Positions 1 through 7,677 of a stretch of 32,794 bases of DNA are shown here, one piece after another. Where the stretch lies: contig DLKT01000052.1 in the NCBI GenBank assembly GCA_002477825.1, positions 1 through 32,794 on the forward strand. The letters run 5' to 3'. The translations under genes and the position numbers were made by a program. The first letter of the stretch is position 1. Each line of letters opens with the position of its first letter. The DNA comes from Caryophanales bacterium UBA7581. GTDB lineage: Bacteria; Bacillota_I; Bacilli_A; RFN20; CAG-826. The notes beneath the pieces were generated by a model, which ran no database searches, was not told where the DNA came from, and was given only the letters and a program-made list of their open reading frames with translations.

Positions 1-1
1 G

Positions 2-778
2 TTACAAAACGTTGAAATTTATAATGCTGAACATGATTATGTCCGCTTTATCAATGATCAAGAAGAATGGATTCCATTAGAAAATAATGGTATCTACGTT
101 TGTAGTCGTATTGCTAAAGACAATCATATTCAAGTGGGTGATGTCCTTTCTTTAACTTATTATGGATCCGAACAAAAATTTGAGGTGAAAGTCTTAGGTA
201 TTCTTCGTTCCTTGAGTGAATCCATGGTCATGAGTGAAGATTACGCTAAAGCAATATCTTTCCCATATTCCATTCAATATATTTATACCCAAGAACAAAA
301 CATTGCTTCTGATGCGAACGTTAAAGCGGTACAATCGAAAGCCAAAATTGTTCAATCCTTCGGTACATTTATGGAAATTATGGATATGATGGTGGTGCTT
401 TTAATTGTGGCCGCTATTGTGTTAGGCGTAGTGGTTTTATATAATTTAGGTGTCATGAGCTTTATGGAACGATATCGTGAAATGGCAACATTAAAAGTCA
501 TCGGCTTTAAAGATAAGAAGATAGGAAAACTATTAATTACGCAAAACTTATGGACTTCTTTAGTCGGCTTAATTATTGGTATTCCTTTAGGCTTATTAAC
601 ACTTAAATATTTAGTCGTTGCCTTAGCAAGTGAATACGAAATGACCGTTACGATTTCATGGTTAACTTATCTTGTGAGCACAATCTTAATGTTAGGTGTC
701 ACGCTTGTTGTTAGTATGTTCGTGGCGAGAAAGAATAAAAAGATTCAAATGGTTGAATCCTTAAAATATGTAGATTAA
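2..778 (+). CDS. FtsX-family ABC permease, C-terminal part (5' end outside window)
   Basis: The frame is open from the left edge, so this is the last 258 residues of a longer protein; an internal ATG at 134 is not the real start. The visible part has an extracytoplasmic domain (about residues 1-120) and then three membrane helices in the FtsX/MacB arrangement. One lies around DMMVVLLIVAAIVLG, followed by the cytoplasmic loop MERYREMATLKVIGF that contacts the ATPase in this family. The two last helices are near the C-terminus. FtsX-type permeases are non-classical ABC subunits for lipoprotein or antimicrobial-peptide export, or for signalling to cell-wall hydrolases; the substrate cannot be read here. 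The ATPase partner would be upstream of the window. It sits 12 nt before an HMA-domain gene and is probably cotranscribed with it. Confidence 0.85.
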   Translation, partial: LQNVEIYNAEHDYVRFINDQEEWIPLENNGIYVCSRIAKDNHIQVGDVLSLTYYGSEQKFEVKVLGILRSLSESMVMSEDYAKAISFPYSIQYIYTQEQNIASDANVKAVQSKAKIVQSFGTFMEIMDMMVVLLIVAAIVLGVVVLYNLGVMSFMERYREMATLKVIGFKDKKIGKLLITQNLWTSLVGLIIGIPLGLLTLKYLVVALASEYEMTVTISWLTYLVSTILMLGVTLVVSMFVARKNKKIQMVESLKYVD

Positions 779-790
779 AGGAGAAAAATT

Positions 791-1018
791 ATGGGATTAT
801 TTTTTAACAAACATTATGAAGAAGCCGTCATCCATGTTGAAGGCATGAGATGCGGAATGTGTGAAACGCATATTAATGATGTTGTACGTCGTACCGCTAA
901 AGTGAAAAGCGTAAAATCTTCTCATCGTACGGGTGAGGTTAAAATCCGCTATGAAAAAGAAATTGATTTAGATGCAATTAAAGAAGCAATCAAAAAAGAA
1001 GGATATGGTGTTGAATAA
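791..1018 (+). CDS. Small HMA-domain heavy-metal-binding protein (CopZ-like)
   Basis: 75 residues, close to the usual size of a one-domain HMA copper chaperone. The metal motif GMRCGMC (Cys21 and Cys24, the GMxCxxC pattern) binds soft metals such as Cu(I) in this family. The rest has the ferredoxin-like beta-alpha-beta-beta-alpha-beta rhythm, ending in AIKKEGYGVE as HMA domains often do. An AAGGAG ribosome binding site lies just before the ATG, and a hairpin terminator follows directly, so this is the last gene of the FtsX operon. The extra N-terminal segment MGLFFNKHYEE is slightly longer than in CopZ. No copper ATPase is visible, so the metal and partner are not established. Confidence 0.82.
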   Translation: MGLFFNKHYEEAVIHVEGMRCGMCETHINDVVRRTAKVKSVKSSHRTGEVKIRYEKEIDLDAIKEAIKKEGYGVE

Positions 1019-1043
1019 AGAGGTGAAAACCTCTTTTTTCTTT
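1018..1043 (+). terminator. Rho-independent terminator after the HMA gene
   Basis: Inverted repeat AAGAGGT / ACCTCTT with a GAAA-type loop, running directly into a T-rich tract. It closes the FtsX-HMA operon. Confidence 0.85.
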
Positions 1044-1074
1044 TATGTATAAAAATATGAAACAACGAAAAAAA

Positions 1075-1125
1075 TTGACATAAAATAGAATAAGCACTAT
1101 AATAAAATTACCTAACGGGTAATTT
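1075..1125 (+). promoter_or_regulatory. Consensus promoter plus palindromic operator of the HigBA module
   Basis: The sequence shows TTGACA at 1075-1080 and TATAAT at 1098-1103, a perfect sigma-A promoter with a 17-bp spacer. Immediately downstream, over the expected transcription start, is a perfect inverted repeat of 8-bp arms AAATTACC (1105-1112) and GGTAATTT (1118-1125) with a 5-bp spacer. Type II antitoxins of the XRE class repress their own promoter. This palindrome is therefore the likely operator of the HTH protein encoded at 1507; that assignment is inference. Confidence 0.85.
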
Positions 1126-1142
1126 AAAGCAAGGTGATTCTA

Positions 1143-1514
1143 TTGAAGATAAAGTATAGTAGTCAAAAATTAGAAAATATCTGCACAGATGTCAAAAAAG
1201 CATCTAAATATTTTGGTGGAAATCAATTATTAGCTGTTGCATTGCTAAGTAAAATTAATGCTTTAAAAAACGCCGAAACTTTAAAAGATATCATTGCGCT
1301 TCCTACCATGTATTTTCATCCTTTAAAGAATAAAGGAAAGAGAAATAATTTGTTAGGTTTTTATGCTATTGATATCATAGGAAGAGCAGAACCTTGGCGT
1401 TTGATATTACAGCCTTTAAATGAGGATGAGACACCCAATTTATCTAAACAAATAGAAAATATAAAAATGACAAAAATTATTTTTGTTAAGGAGGTAAGCA
1501 AACATTATGAGTAA
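1143..1514 (+). CDS. higB: HigB/RelE-like toxin of a type II toxin-antitoxin module
   Basis: 123 residues. I chose the TTG at 1143 because AAGGTG at 1131-1136 sits 6 nt before it and the resulting N-terminus MKIKYSSQKLE is typical of the family; a GTG at 1134 would overlap the ribosome binding site. Family features seen are the opening beta strand, a helical pair that includes KINALKNAETLKDI, and the C-terminal strands with FYAIDI, GRAEPWRLILQP and KIIFVKEVSKHYE. HigB/RelE toxins cut mRNA on the ribosome. The toxin precedes the antitoxin, the HigBA order, and the two genes overlap by 8 bp, so translation is coupled. The catalytic residues cannot be assigned with confidence by eye. Confidence 0.85.
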   Translation: MKIKYSSQKLENICTDVKKASKYFGGNQLLAVALLSKINALKNAETLKDIIALPTMYFHPLKNKGKRNNLLGFYAIDIIGRAEPWRLILQPLNEDETPNLSKQIENIKMTKIIFVKEVSKHYE

Positions 1515-2574
1515 TTATGTGGAATATAAAAATCAAATTGCTTTTCATCCAGGATACTATATGAAAGAATACATCGATGAACTTGGTATAACCCAAGAAG
1601 ATTTTGCTAATCGCTTAGGAACGACTCCAAAAAATATAAGTATTCTTATAAGAGGAGAGCAAAGCCTTTCTCTTGATATAGCAAATAAGCTCTCAAAAGT
1701 CATGGGAACGAGTGTTAAATTTTGGCTAAATCTACAAAACGAATATGATGAATTATGTTTAAAGTTTAAAGAAGAAGAGGAGTTAATGGCGGAAAAAGAA
1801 ATTTTCCAAAATTTAGATTATTCTTATTTTGAAAAGTACTTTCAAATGCCTTCTTTACCAAGAAAAGTAGATGAACAAATTACACAAGTTCGTTCCTTGC
1901 TTGGTGTGGCTTCTTTAAAAGTATTTAAAAATCCAGATATGTATACGAATTTTAGAAGTATCGCTTCAGAAATTACAGAAATAAACGTAATTAAAGCTAA
2001 TATTATGGTACAACTCGCTATGAACATGTCTTTAAAAAACAAAGACATTTCTAAATTTAATAAAAACAAACTAGAATCAACAATTCCGTATATTTTAACT
2101 TTAACGGAAATGGGGGATGATTTCTTCCCATTATTAGAAAAATGTTTATATGAATGTGGGGTTCATCTGATTGTTATGCCAAATTTAAAAGGCTCAAAAG
2201 TGAATGGCGCAACTAAGAAAGTCAATCATCATATTTTATTGATGATTAGTAATCGTAATACGAATTCGGATTCATTTTGGTTCACTTTATTTCATGAAAT
2301 TGGACATATTTTGCAAAGCGATTTGGGCATTTCTTATGATAAAGAAAAGAAAGCGGATCGCTTTGCAGAAGATCAATTAATTCCATGGGATGAATATCAG
2401 GAATTCTTGAAAAAGGGGACGGTTACAGCATATTCTGTCACTAGTTTTGCGAAAAAAATTCATCGTGATCCAGGTATAGTGGTAGGAAGATTGAGAAATG
2501 ATGGCTATATTCGTTATGGTGATCCTCGCTTTGACCACTTGAAAAAACAATATGTTATAAATATTATAAAATGA
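1507..2574 (+). CDS. higA: HigA-like XRE antitoxin fused to an ImmA/IrrE-type metallopeptidase domain
   Basis: 355 residues, far longer than a simple HigA (about 100). Residues about 20-70 form an XRE helix-turn-helix with the HigA signature HPGYYMKEYIDELG, then LGTTPKNISILIRGEQ. The C-terminal half carries the zinc-peptidase motif HEIGH (His263, Glu264, His267) within FTLFHEIGHILQSD, characteristic of ImmA/IrrE proteins, followed by KADRFAEDQLIP, which supplies the third ligand region. The HTH part should neutralise HigB and repress the module through the palindrome at 1105-1125. The peptidase part could cleave the repressor or another regulator in response to stress; in ImmA-type systems the target is an HTH repressor. 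The start overlaps the toxin gene and has a good AAGGAGG site inside the toxin's end. Confidence 0.9.
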   Translation: MSNYVEYKNQIAFHPGYYMKEYIDELGITQEDFANRLGTTPKNISILIRGEQSLSLDIANKLSKVMGTSVKFWLNLQNEYDELCLKFKEEEELMAEKEIFQNLDYSYFEKYFQMPSLPRKVDEQITQVRSLLGVASLKVFKNPDMYTNFRSIASEITEINVIKANIMVQLAMNMSLKNKDISKFNKNKLESTIPYILTLTEMGDDFFPLLEKCLYECGVHLIVMPNLKGSKVNGATKKVNHHILLMISNRNTNSDSFWFTLFHEIGHILQSDLGISYDKEKKADRFAEDQLIPWDEYQEFLKKGTVTAYSVTSFAKKIHRDPGIVVGRLRNDGYIRYGDPRFDHLKKQYVINIIK

Positions 2575-2590
2575 TAGTTGAATATCCAAT

Positions 2591-2618
2591 AATCTCACGA
2601 ATTTTCGTGGGATTTTTT
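2591..2618 (+). terminator. Terminator of the HigBA module
   Basis: Stem AATCTCACGAA / TTCGTGGGATT (one G-T pair) with a 2-nt loop, followed by a T run. Confidence 0.85.
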
Positions 2619-2700
2619 AAAGCATATAAATGGATTTTATAAGATAAAATGCGTATAGTAAAAGTGAAAATAGAAGACACTATTTTTGGAGGTAAAAAAG

Positions 2701-3849
2701 ATGAATAAAGTAACAAATGATATATATGAAGTAGGTGTAAATGACCACTTAATTGATTTGTTTGAAGGACAATATGCTGTTAAAAATGGTATGTCCTATA
2801 ATTCTTACGTTATTTTAGATGAAAGAATTGCTGTTTTAGATACTGTTGATCAAAACTTTGCTTCAGAATGGCTAGACCAAGTTGAAGAAGTTTTACAAGG
2901 TAGAAAACCAGATTATTTAATTGTTCAACATATGGAACCTGATCATTCTGCGAATATTCTTAATTTTATAAAGACGTATCCTGACACTGTGGTTGTGGGA
3001 AATGCCAAAACATTTACTATGATTCAACAATTCTTTCATACAACGTTAGAACATTTTTTAATAGTAAAAGAAGGAGAAACATTATCGTTAGGTACTCATG
3101 AACTAAGCTTTGTTTTTGCTCCAATGGTCCATTGGCCAGAAGTTATGATGACCTATGATAAAAAAGATAAAGTGTTCTTTTCAGCAGATGCCTTTGGCAA
3201 ATTTGGTGCTTTAGATGTCCAAGAAGAATGGGTGAATGAAGCTCGCCGCTACTACATCGGTATTGTTGGAAAATATGGTTTACAAGTACAAAATTTATTA
3301 AAGAAAGCAAAAGGACTAGATATTGCTATGATTTGTCCACTTCATGGACCTGTTTTAAAAGAAGATTTAGGTTATTATCTCCATCTTTATAATCTTTGGT
3401 CAAGCTATCAACCTGAAGAAAAAGGAATTGTAATTGTATATTCTTCAGTATATGGAAATACGAAAGAAGCGGCTTTACTATTAAAAGAAAAACTAGAAGA
3501 GAAGAACGCCAAAGTTGTTATCTATGATTTAGCGCGTAGTGATATGAGCCTTGTTATTAGTGAAGCTTTCCGTTACGAAAAAATTGTATTTGCGGCGATT
3601 ACTTATAACGCTACCATATTCCCATTTGTGAATACATTTATTGAAGGATTATTAGAACGTAATTTCCAAAATCGGACGATTGGTCTTATAGAAAATGGTT
3701 CTTGGGCTCCCATGGCTAATCAAGTCATTAAAAACAAATTAAGCAATGCTAAAAACTTGACGTTCTTAGAACCGATGATTCGTATTCTTTCTCATATGAG
3801 TGAAGAAAATAAAGAACAAATTGAGCAATTAGCAAATGCATTAATTTAG
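2701..3849 (+). CDS. fprA: Flavodiiron protein (A-type flavoprotein, O2/NO reductase)
   Basis: 382 residues, the normal length for a two-domain flavodiiron protein. The ATG at 2701 is preferred because GGAGGT lies 7 nt upstream; an earlier in-frame TTG at 2686 would contain that site. The metallo-beta-lactamase-like domain keeps the diiron ligands: HMEPDH (HxExDH), VHWPE, ADAFG and the final CPLHGPV. The C-terminal flavodoxin domain begins near residue 245 with IVYSSVYGNTKEA, the FMN phosphate loop, and includes the second FMN loop AAITYNATIFP. In anaerobes these soluble enzymes reduce oxygen to water or NO to N2O with electrons from rubredoxin or F420. No rubredoxin gene is adjacent, so the donor is not visible. 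The gene is followed by its own terminator and then a small Cys-rich membrane protein. Confidence 0.95.
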   Translation: MNKVTNDIYEVGVNDHLIDLFEGQYAVKNGMSYNSYVILDERIAVLDTVDQNFASEWLDQVEEVLQGRKPDYLIVQHMEPDHSANILNFIKTYPDTVVVGNAKTFTMIQQFFHTTLEHFLIVKEGETLSLGTHELSFVFAPMVHWPEVMMTYDKKDKVFFSADAFGKFGALDVQEEWVNEARRYYIGIVGKYGLQVQNLLKKAKGLDIAMICPLHGPVLKEDLGYYLHLYNLWSSYQPEEKGIVIVYSSVYGNTKEAALLLKEKLEEKNAKVVIYDLARSDMSLVISEAFRYEKIVFAAITYNATIFPFVNTFIEGLLERNFQNRTIGLIENGSWAPMANQVIKNKLSNAKNLTFLEPMIRILSHMSEENKEQIEQLANALI

Positions 3850-3851
3850 TA

Positions 3852-3876
3852 AAACTGGTGAAAAGCCAGTTTTTTT
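3852..3876 (+). terminator. Terminator after the flavodiiron gene
   Basis: Stem AAACTGG / CCAGTTT around a 7-nt loop, followed by a run of T. Confidence 0.85.
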
Positions 3877-3922
3877 CTTCTTTTTTTGTGTTTTTTTTCA
3901 TATTTTAAACTAGGTGAAATTT

Positions 3923-4102
3923 ATGAATATTTTAGATTATTTCCTTCTAATAGTAGTATTATTTCTTATTTTAATCGCTATGAAAAGCGCAATCAGTGAA
4001 AAAGGATACTGCACTTATTGCGCTCATAAAAAAACATGCGTAATGTTTCAAAAAAAAGAAAGGAAAATTCATACAGATAGGGGGAAATGTATAGAAAAAT
4101 AG
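3923..4102 (+). CDS. Small single-helix membrane protein with a Cys-rich cytoplasmic tail
   Basis: 59 residues. The ATG at 3923 follows AGGTG at a 6-nt distance; a GTG at 3914 overlaps that site and is unlikely. Residues about 5-20 form one hydrophobic helix. After it comes a basic tail with Cys30-x2-Cys33-x5-Cys39 and Cys56, a layout that could bind a metal or an Fe-S cluster. It resembles in size and design the small Cys-rich membrane proteins that accompany iron transporters, but I do not recognise the family. It stands alone between the flavodiiron and protease genes. The good ribosome binding site supports it being a real gene. Confidence 0.55.
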   Translation: MNILDYFLLIVVLFLILIAMKSAISEKGYCTYCAHKKTCVMFQKKERKIHTDRGKCIEK

Positions 4103-4145
4103 TGAAAAAAGGATATGTATATTTCTATGCAAAAAGCAATATTTA

Positions 4146-4179
4146 TGATAAAATAATATTCCTTAGATAAGTATCTAAG
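4146..4179 (+). promoter_or_regulatory. Extended -10 promoter with an 18-bp palindrome upstream of the protease gene
   Basis: TGATAAAAT at 4146-4154 is an extended -10 element; the -35 region is poor. Just downstream, arms CTTAGATA (4162-4169) and TATCTAAG (4172-4179) form a perfect palindrome with a 2-bp centre. It lies near the expected transcription start and before the AAAGGAG site. An operator is the simplest reading, a 5' RNA stem the alternative. Confidence 0.55.
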
Positions 4180-4197
4180 TAGTAAAAGGAGTAATAT

Positions 4198-5823
4198 ATG
4201 AAAAAAAGTTTTCCCTTTTTTATTTTTCTAACCCTTTTATTAGGTTCATGCTCTTTAGATATTAGCATTGGTTCATCTAATAATGGGTCCACAGATTCAA
4301 TTACTACAGGAGGAAATACTACTTCTGTAACACCCTCAAAAAGTGATGGCGCTAAAGTATTAAAAGATAACGGCTATACAAATACATTGCGTGATACTAA
4401 TGAACAATTAGGGTGGAACACATTAAATTCTACAGGAAATCAAAAAGTTTTAGTAGTTCCAGTTCATTTTCAAAACGCAACCAAATGGTCAACGAGTATG
4501 TTAAGTGATCTTGAACTTGTATTTTTTGGCGATTCTAAATATACGGCTTGGGAATCTGTTTCATCTTATTTTAATAAATCAAGTTATGGCAATTTAAATT
4601 TAACTGGTGAAGTTTTTGACACTGTTTTAGAGGTGGATATGACAGCAAGTACTTATAATACAAAATACAATGATTGGTATAATTATGTGTATTATGGTGA
4701 ATTTACTTCTGACACCACAAACTATGATCCAGGCGAATATATTGGTAGTTTGTTTTACAATGGTTTAGATAGTAATGGTATGAAGAAATTACAAGAATAT
4801 GACCAAGATAAAGATGGTTATATTGACGCAATAGTATTTTGTTACTCTAATGCTTTTATTGAAAATAATAATACTGCTTTTTGGGCATGGTGTTCTTATA
4901 CCGATAACAAACCGAATCTCCAAGGACCAACGGTAAATAATTATATGTGGCTAAGTTATGAATTCATCCACGAAGGATATGGTGATAATGCAATAGATGG
5001 TCATACATTTATTCATGAAATGGGCCACATTTTAGGATTGGATGATTATTATTGTTATGATTCCTATGAAAAAGGCTATGGCGGTAATTATCCATGGAAT
5101 TGTGCGGGTGAATTAGATATGCAATCCTATAACGTGGGAGACCATAACATTTACTCTAAATTCTCTTTAGGATGGTTAGAGCCAAAATGGATTAAAGAAT
5201 CTGGAGAAGTGAAATTACGTCCATCTAATCAATATGGAGATGCTATTTTATTAAAAGATAATTGGAACGGAACGATTTTTGATGAATACATTTTAATTGA
5301 ATTCTATACTCCTGAAGGATTAAATGAAAAGGATGCAACGGTGCGATATCCAAAATGTGATAAAATGTATTCTCAATCAGGTTTACGAATTTATCATGTA
5401 GATGCGCGTATAGCAAACTTAACCTATAACAGTCGCTCAGGATATGTTTTTAAAAATTTTGCAGTAACTGCTGAAAATATTGTTTCAATATTTAAATCGA
5501 ATAGTAATTATGGTTATGTTGCTGCTTCCAATTCTGTGAAACGCTCTTATCTTTCTTCTAATCAAGAAAAAGATCGTTTACTCCATCTAATTGATGCAGG
5601 TGGAAATAATACTATCGCTAAGGGCCTTTCTAATACAAATAATGGCGGTACATATGTAAATCGTAATTCTACCATTTGGCAAGAAGGTAAAACCTTTACC
5701 GCTACAAGCGCCTTCTTTATGAATGGAACTGATACTTTCAATGATGGTTCAAAAGTAGGTTATTCTGTTACGGTTGGTGCTATTGAAAACGGAGAAATTA
5801 CCGTTAACATTCAAAAACTTTAA
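4198..5823 (+). CDS. M6-like secreted metalloprotease, lipoprotein
   Basis: 541 residues. A signal peptide ends in the lipobox LLGSC (Cys18), so the protein should be lipid-anchored outside the membrane, followed by a Ser/Thr/Gly-rich linker to about residue 50. The zinc motif HEMGHILGLDD (His273, Glu274, His277, Asp282) matches the HExxHxxGxxD pattern of M6 (immune-inhibitor-A-like) peptidases. Upstream, DQDKDGYID (residues 202-210) is the calcium-type loop that M6 domains share. The conserved DMQSYNVGDHNIYSKFSLGWL segment after the active site, which fixes the methionine turn and domain end, is also present. The C-terminal part is beta-rich with no recognised domain. It probably degrades host or dietary protein, or peptides near the cell. 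It is monocistronic, with a promoter and palindrome upstream and a terminator downstream. Confidence 0.88.
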   Translation: MKKSFPFFIFLTLLLGSCSLDISIGSSNNGSTDSITTGGNTTSVTPSKSDGAKVLKDNGYTNTLRDTNEQLGWNTLNSTGNQKVLVVPVHFQNATKWSTSMLSDLELVFFGDSKYTAWESVSSYFNKSSYGNLNLTGEVFDTVLEVDMTASTYNTKYNDWYNYVYYGEFTSDTTNYDPGEYIGSLFYNGLDSNGMKKLQEYDQDKDGYIDAIVFCYSNAFIENNNTAFWAWCSYTDNKPNLQGPTVNNYMWLSYEFIHEGYGDNAIDGHTFIHEMGHILGLDDYYCYDSYEKGYGGNYPWNCAGELDMQSYNVGDHNIYSKFSLGWLEPKWIKESGEVKLRPSNQYGDAILLKDNWNGTIFDEYILIEFYTPEGLNEKDATVRYPKCDKMYSQSGLRIYHVDARIANLTYNSRSGYVFKNFAVTAENIVSIFKSNSNYGYVAASNSVKRSYLSSNQEKDRLLHLIDAGGNNTIAKGLSNTNNGGTYVNRNSTIWQEGKTFTATSAFFMNGTDTFNDGSKVGYSVTVGAIENGEITVNIQKL

Positions 5824-5840
5824 TTAAAAAAGTAACTAAG

Positions 5841-5874
5841 CAGGACTCTTTATCACAAGAGCCCTGTTTTTTTG
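5841..5874 (+). terminator. Terminator after the protease gene
   Basis: Stem CAGGACTCTT / AAGAGCCCTG with one mismatch and a 6-nt loop, followed by a run of seven T. Confidence 0.85.
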
Positions 5875-5926
5875 TTTTTATTTGCGTCAAAAAGTGGTAT
5901 CATTTGTATAGAGCGGAGGCTAGAAA

Positions 5927-7675
5927 ATGGAAAATTTATTTGAAATTCAATACCAAAAGAAATTTCCTTTTGTAAAAGTATCAAAACAAAATCTATTTTC
6001 GATTTTTTTTATCGCCCTTTTAACAGGAATAGGGGCCTTTATATATGAAACTTTATTAGATTATGTCATGGTAGGAATGCTTTATGACCGTGGTTTTTTA
6101 ATTGGCCCTTTTTTACCGATTTACTTCTTTGTTATTTTATTTGGTCTTCTATATATTAAAACGCCTAAAAGAAATGTAAAAAATTTCTTCTTAAGTGCCT
6201 TAGTTATTGGAGGCGGTATTACATTATTAGAATTTATTGTCGGTAATATCTTTGAACTTTTATTTAAAGTACAATTATGGACTTATGATGGTTTTATGCC
6301 ACTTTCATATAAGTATATTAGTTTAACGGTATTCTTGGTCTGGGGAATCTTAGGAGCAGCTTTCTTATTCTTTATTATTCCTTTATTAAGAAAACTGTCG
6401 TTAAAGATACCAGAAAGGGCACATTTACCGATTTTTATTACTTTCTTAGTAATTTTCTTAGTTGACTTTACAACCACTATCGTTTTAATTGGACTCAATC
6501 ATTGGGCATATAAAGAGCTTTATCAAGTGGCTGCTTCTACGGAATTAACTTTATTTATGTTGGGCTTCGCAGCTGGTTTAGCGGTCGCAATTATTTTAGG
6601 AAGATTCATGTATAAATCCTTCTTTAAATATCGTAAAATTGGCGTCGCAATTTTTACATTTTCTTTAGTACCTTTAGTTTTTTCTTGCGTTGATCAAATT
6701 CAAAGAGTGAATACACCTTTCCTTATTTTCATGGCTAAAATGGGATTCATTATTGCGGCATTCTATATTTATTTTATTTTAGCTTTGCCTTTTGTATTTC
6801 TTATTCGTTTTATTATTTATCGCTCAACAAAAAAAGAAATGTATCATTCAAAAAAAGCAAGATCTGTAGCGTTATATCTATCAATGATTTGTTCTTTTTC
6901 TATGTTAGGCTATGGTGGTTATGCTTTAAAAAATCCAAGTATAACGCATTTAAACGTTGGAAGGAATGATCATCTTCCTTTTAAAATTGTAGCGGTATCC
7001 GACGTCCATTATGGCACAACTGGAGCAAAAGTGGATTTAGATAAGATGGCGAAACGATTAAATGCTTTAGAACCCGATTTAATCTTCCTTTTAGGTGATA
7101 TTATTGATAACCATATTGAAAATATTAATCAAGAAAAATTTATTACAGCGATGAATGCTTTAGAAGCAACGTATGGTGTATATGCAATTCCTGGAAATCA
7201 TGAATATAACTATAATACGCATACAGAAATTATGGATTTATATGATAAAACAAATGTTCATCTTTTAATTGACGATGTTGCAGTAATTGATAATCGTCTT
7301 CTAGTGGTCGGAAGAGATGACTTTACTTGGACTTCAAGAGCGTCTTTATCATCGTTAACCCGCTACTACAAAGATTTACCTATTATTGTCTTAGATCATC
7401 AACCACAAGATTATAAAGAAGCGGAAGAAGTTGGCGCGGTGTTACAACTTTCTGGTCATACGCATAATGGTCAATTATTTCCCGCTAACTGGATTGTTAA
7501 TTTATTCTATCGATTTGTTTATCATTCTTCTCATTCAAATGGTCGTTATACCCATGGTGATTTTACGCTTTATGTAACTCGAGGCTATGGGGCGTGGGGA
7601 TTCCCACTAAGAACAACGGGAAGAAGTGAAATTTTAGACATCTGTTTATTTGCAAGTGAAAAAGGAGAAAAATAA
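5927..7675 (+). CDS. Polytopic membrane protein fused to a metallophosphoesterase
   Basis: 582 residues in two parts. Residues about 20-320 are eight or more hydrophobic helices. The first block (GAFIYETLLDYVMVG, then IGPFLPIYFF) resembles the putative ABC-transporter type IV / CmpB family (PF06541). Residues about 345-575 are a calcineurin-like phosphoesterase of the YaeI/YkuE type with all metal motifs: SDVHYG (Asp359, His361), LGDIIDN (Asp391), GNHE (Asn424, His425) and SGHTHNGQLFP (His511, His513). YaeI-like enzymes act on phospholipid head groups such as lipid A precursors or UDP-diacylglucosamine. The catalytic domain here follows the last helix, so a membrane-lipid substrate is plausible; this is inference. 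It heads an operon with the 816-aa gene 2 nt downstream and exonuclease III. The ribosome binding site is CGGAGG. Confidence 0.85.
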   Translation: MENLFEIQYQKKFPFVKVSKQNLFSIFFIALLTGIGAFIYETLLDYVMVGMLYDRGFLIGPFLPIYFFVILFGLLYIKTPKRNVKNFFLSALVIGGGITLLEFIVGNIFELLFKVQLWTYDGFMPLSYKYISLTVFLVWGILGAAFLFFIIPLLRKLSLKIPERAHLPIFITFLVIFLVDFTTTIVLIGLNHWAYKELYQVAASTELTLFMLGFAAGLAVAIILGRFMYKSFFKYRKIGVAIFTFSLVPLVFSCVDQIQRVNTPFLIFMAKMGFIIAAFYIYFILALPFVFLIRFIIYRSTKKEMYHSKKARSVALYLSMICSFSMLGYGGYALKNPSITHLNVGRNDHLPFKIVAVSDVHYGTTGAKVDLDKMAKRLNALEPDLIFLLGDIIDNHIENINQEKFITAMNALEATYGVYAIPGNHEYNYNTHTEIMDLYDKTNVHLLIDDVAVIDNRLLVVGRDDFTWTSRASLSSLTRYYKDLPIIVLDHQPQDYKEAEEVGAVLQLSGHTHNGQLFPANWIVNLFYRFVYHSSHSNGRYTHGDFTLYVTRGYGAWGFPLRTTGRSEILDICLFASEKGEK

Positions 7676-7677
7676 TT

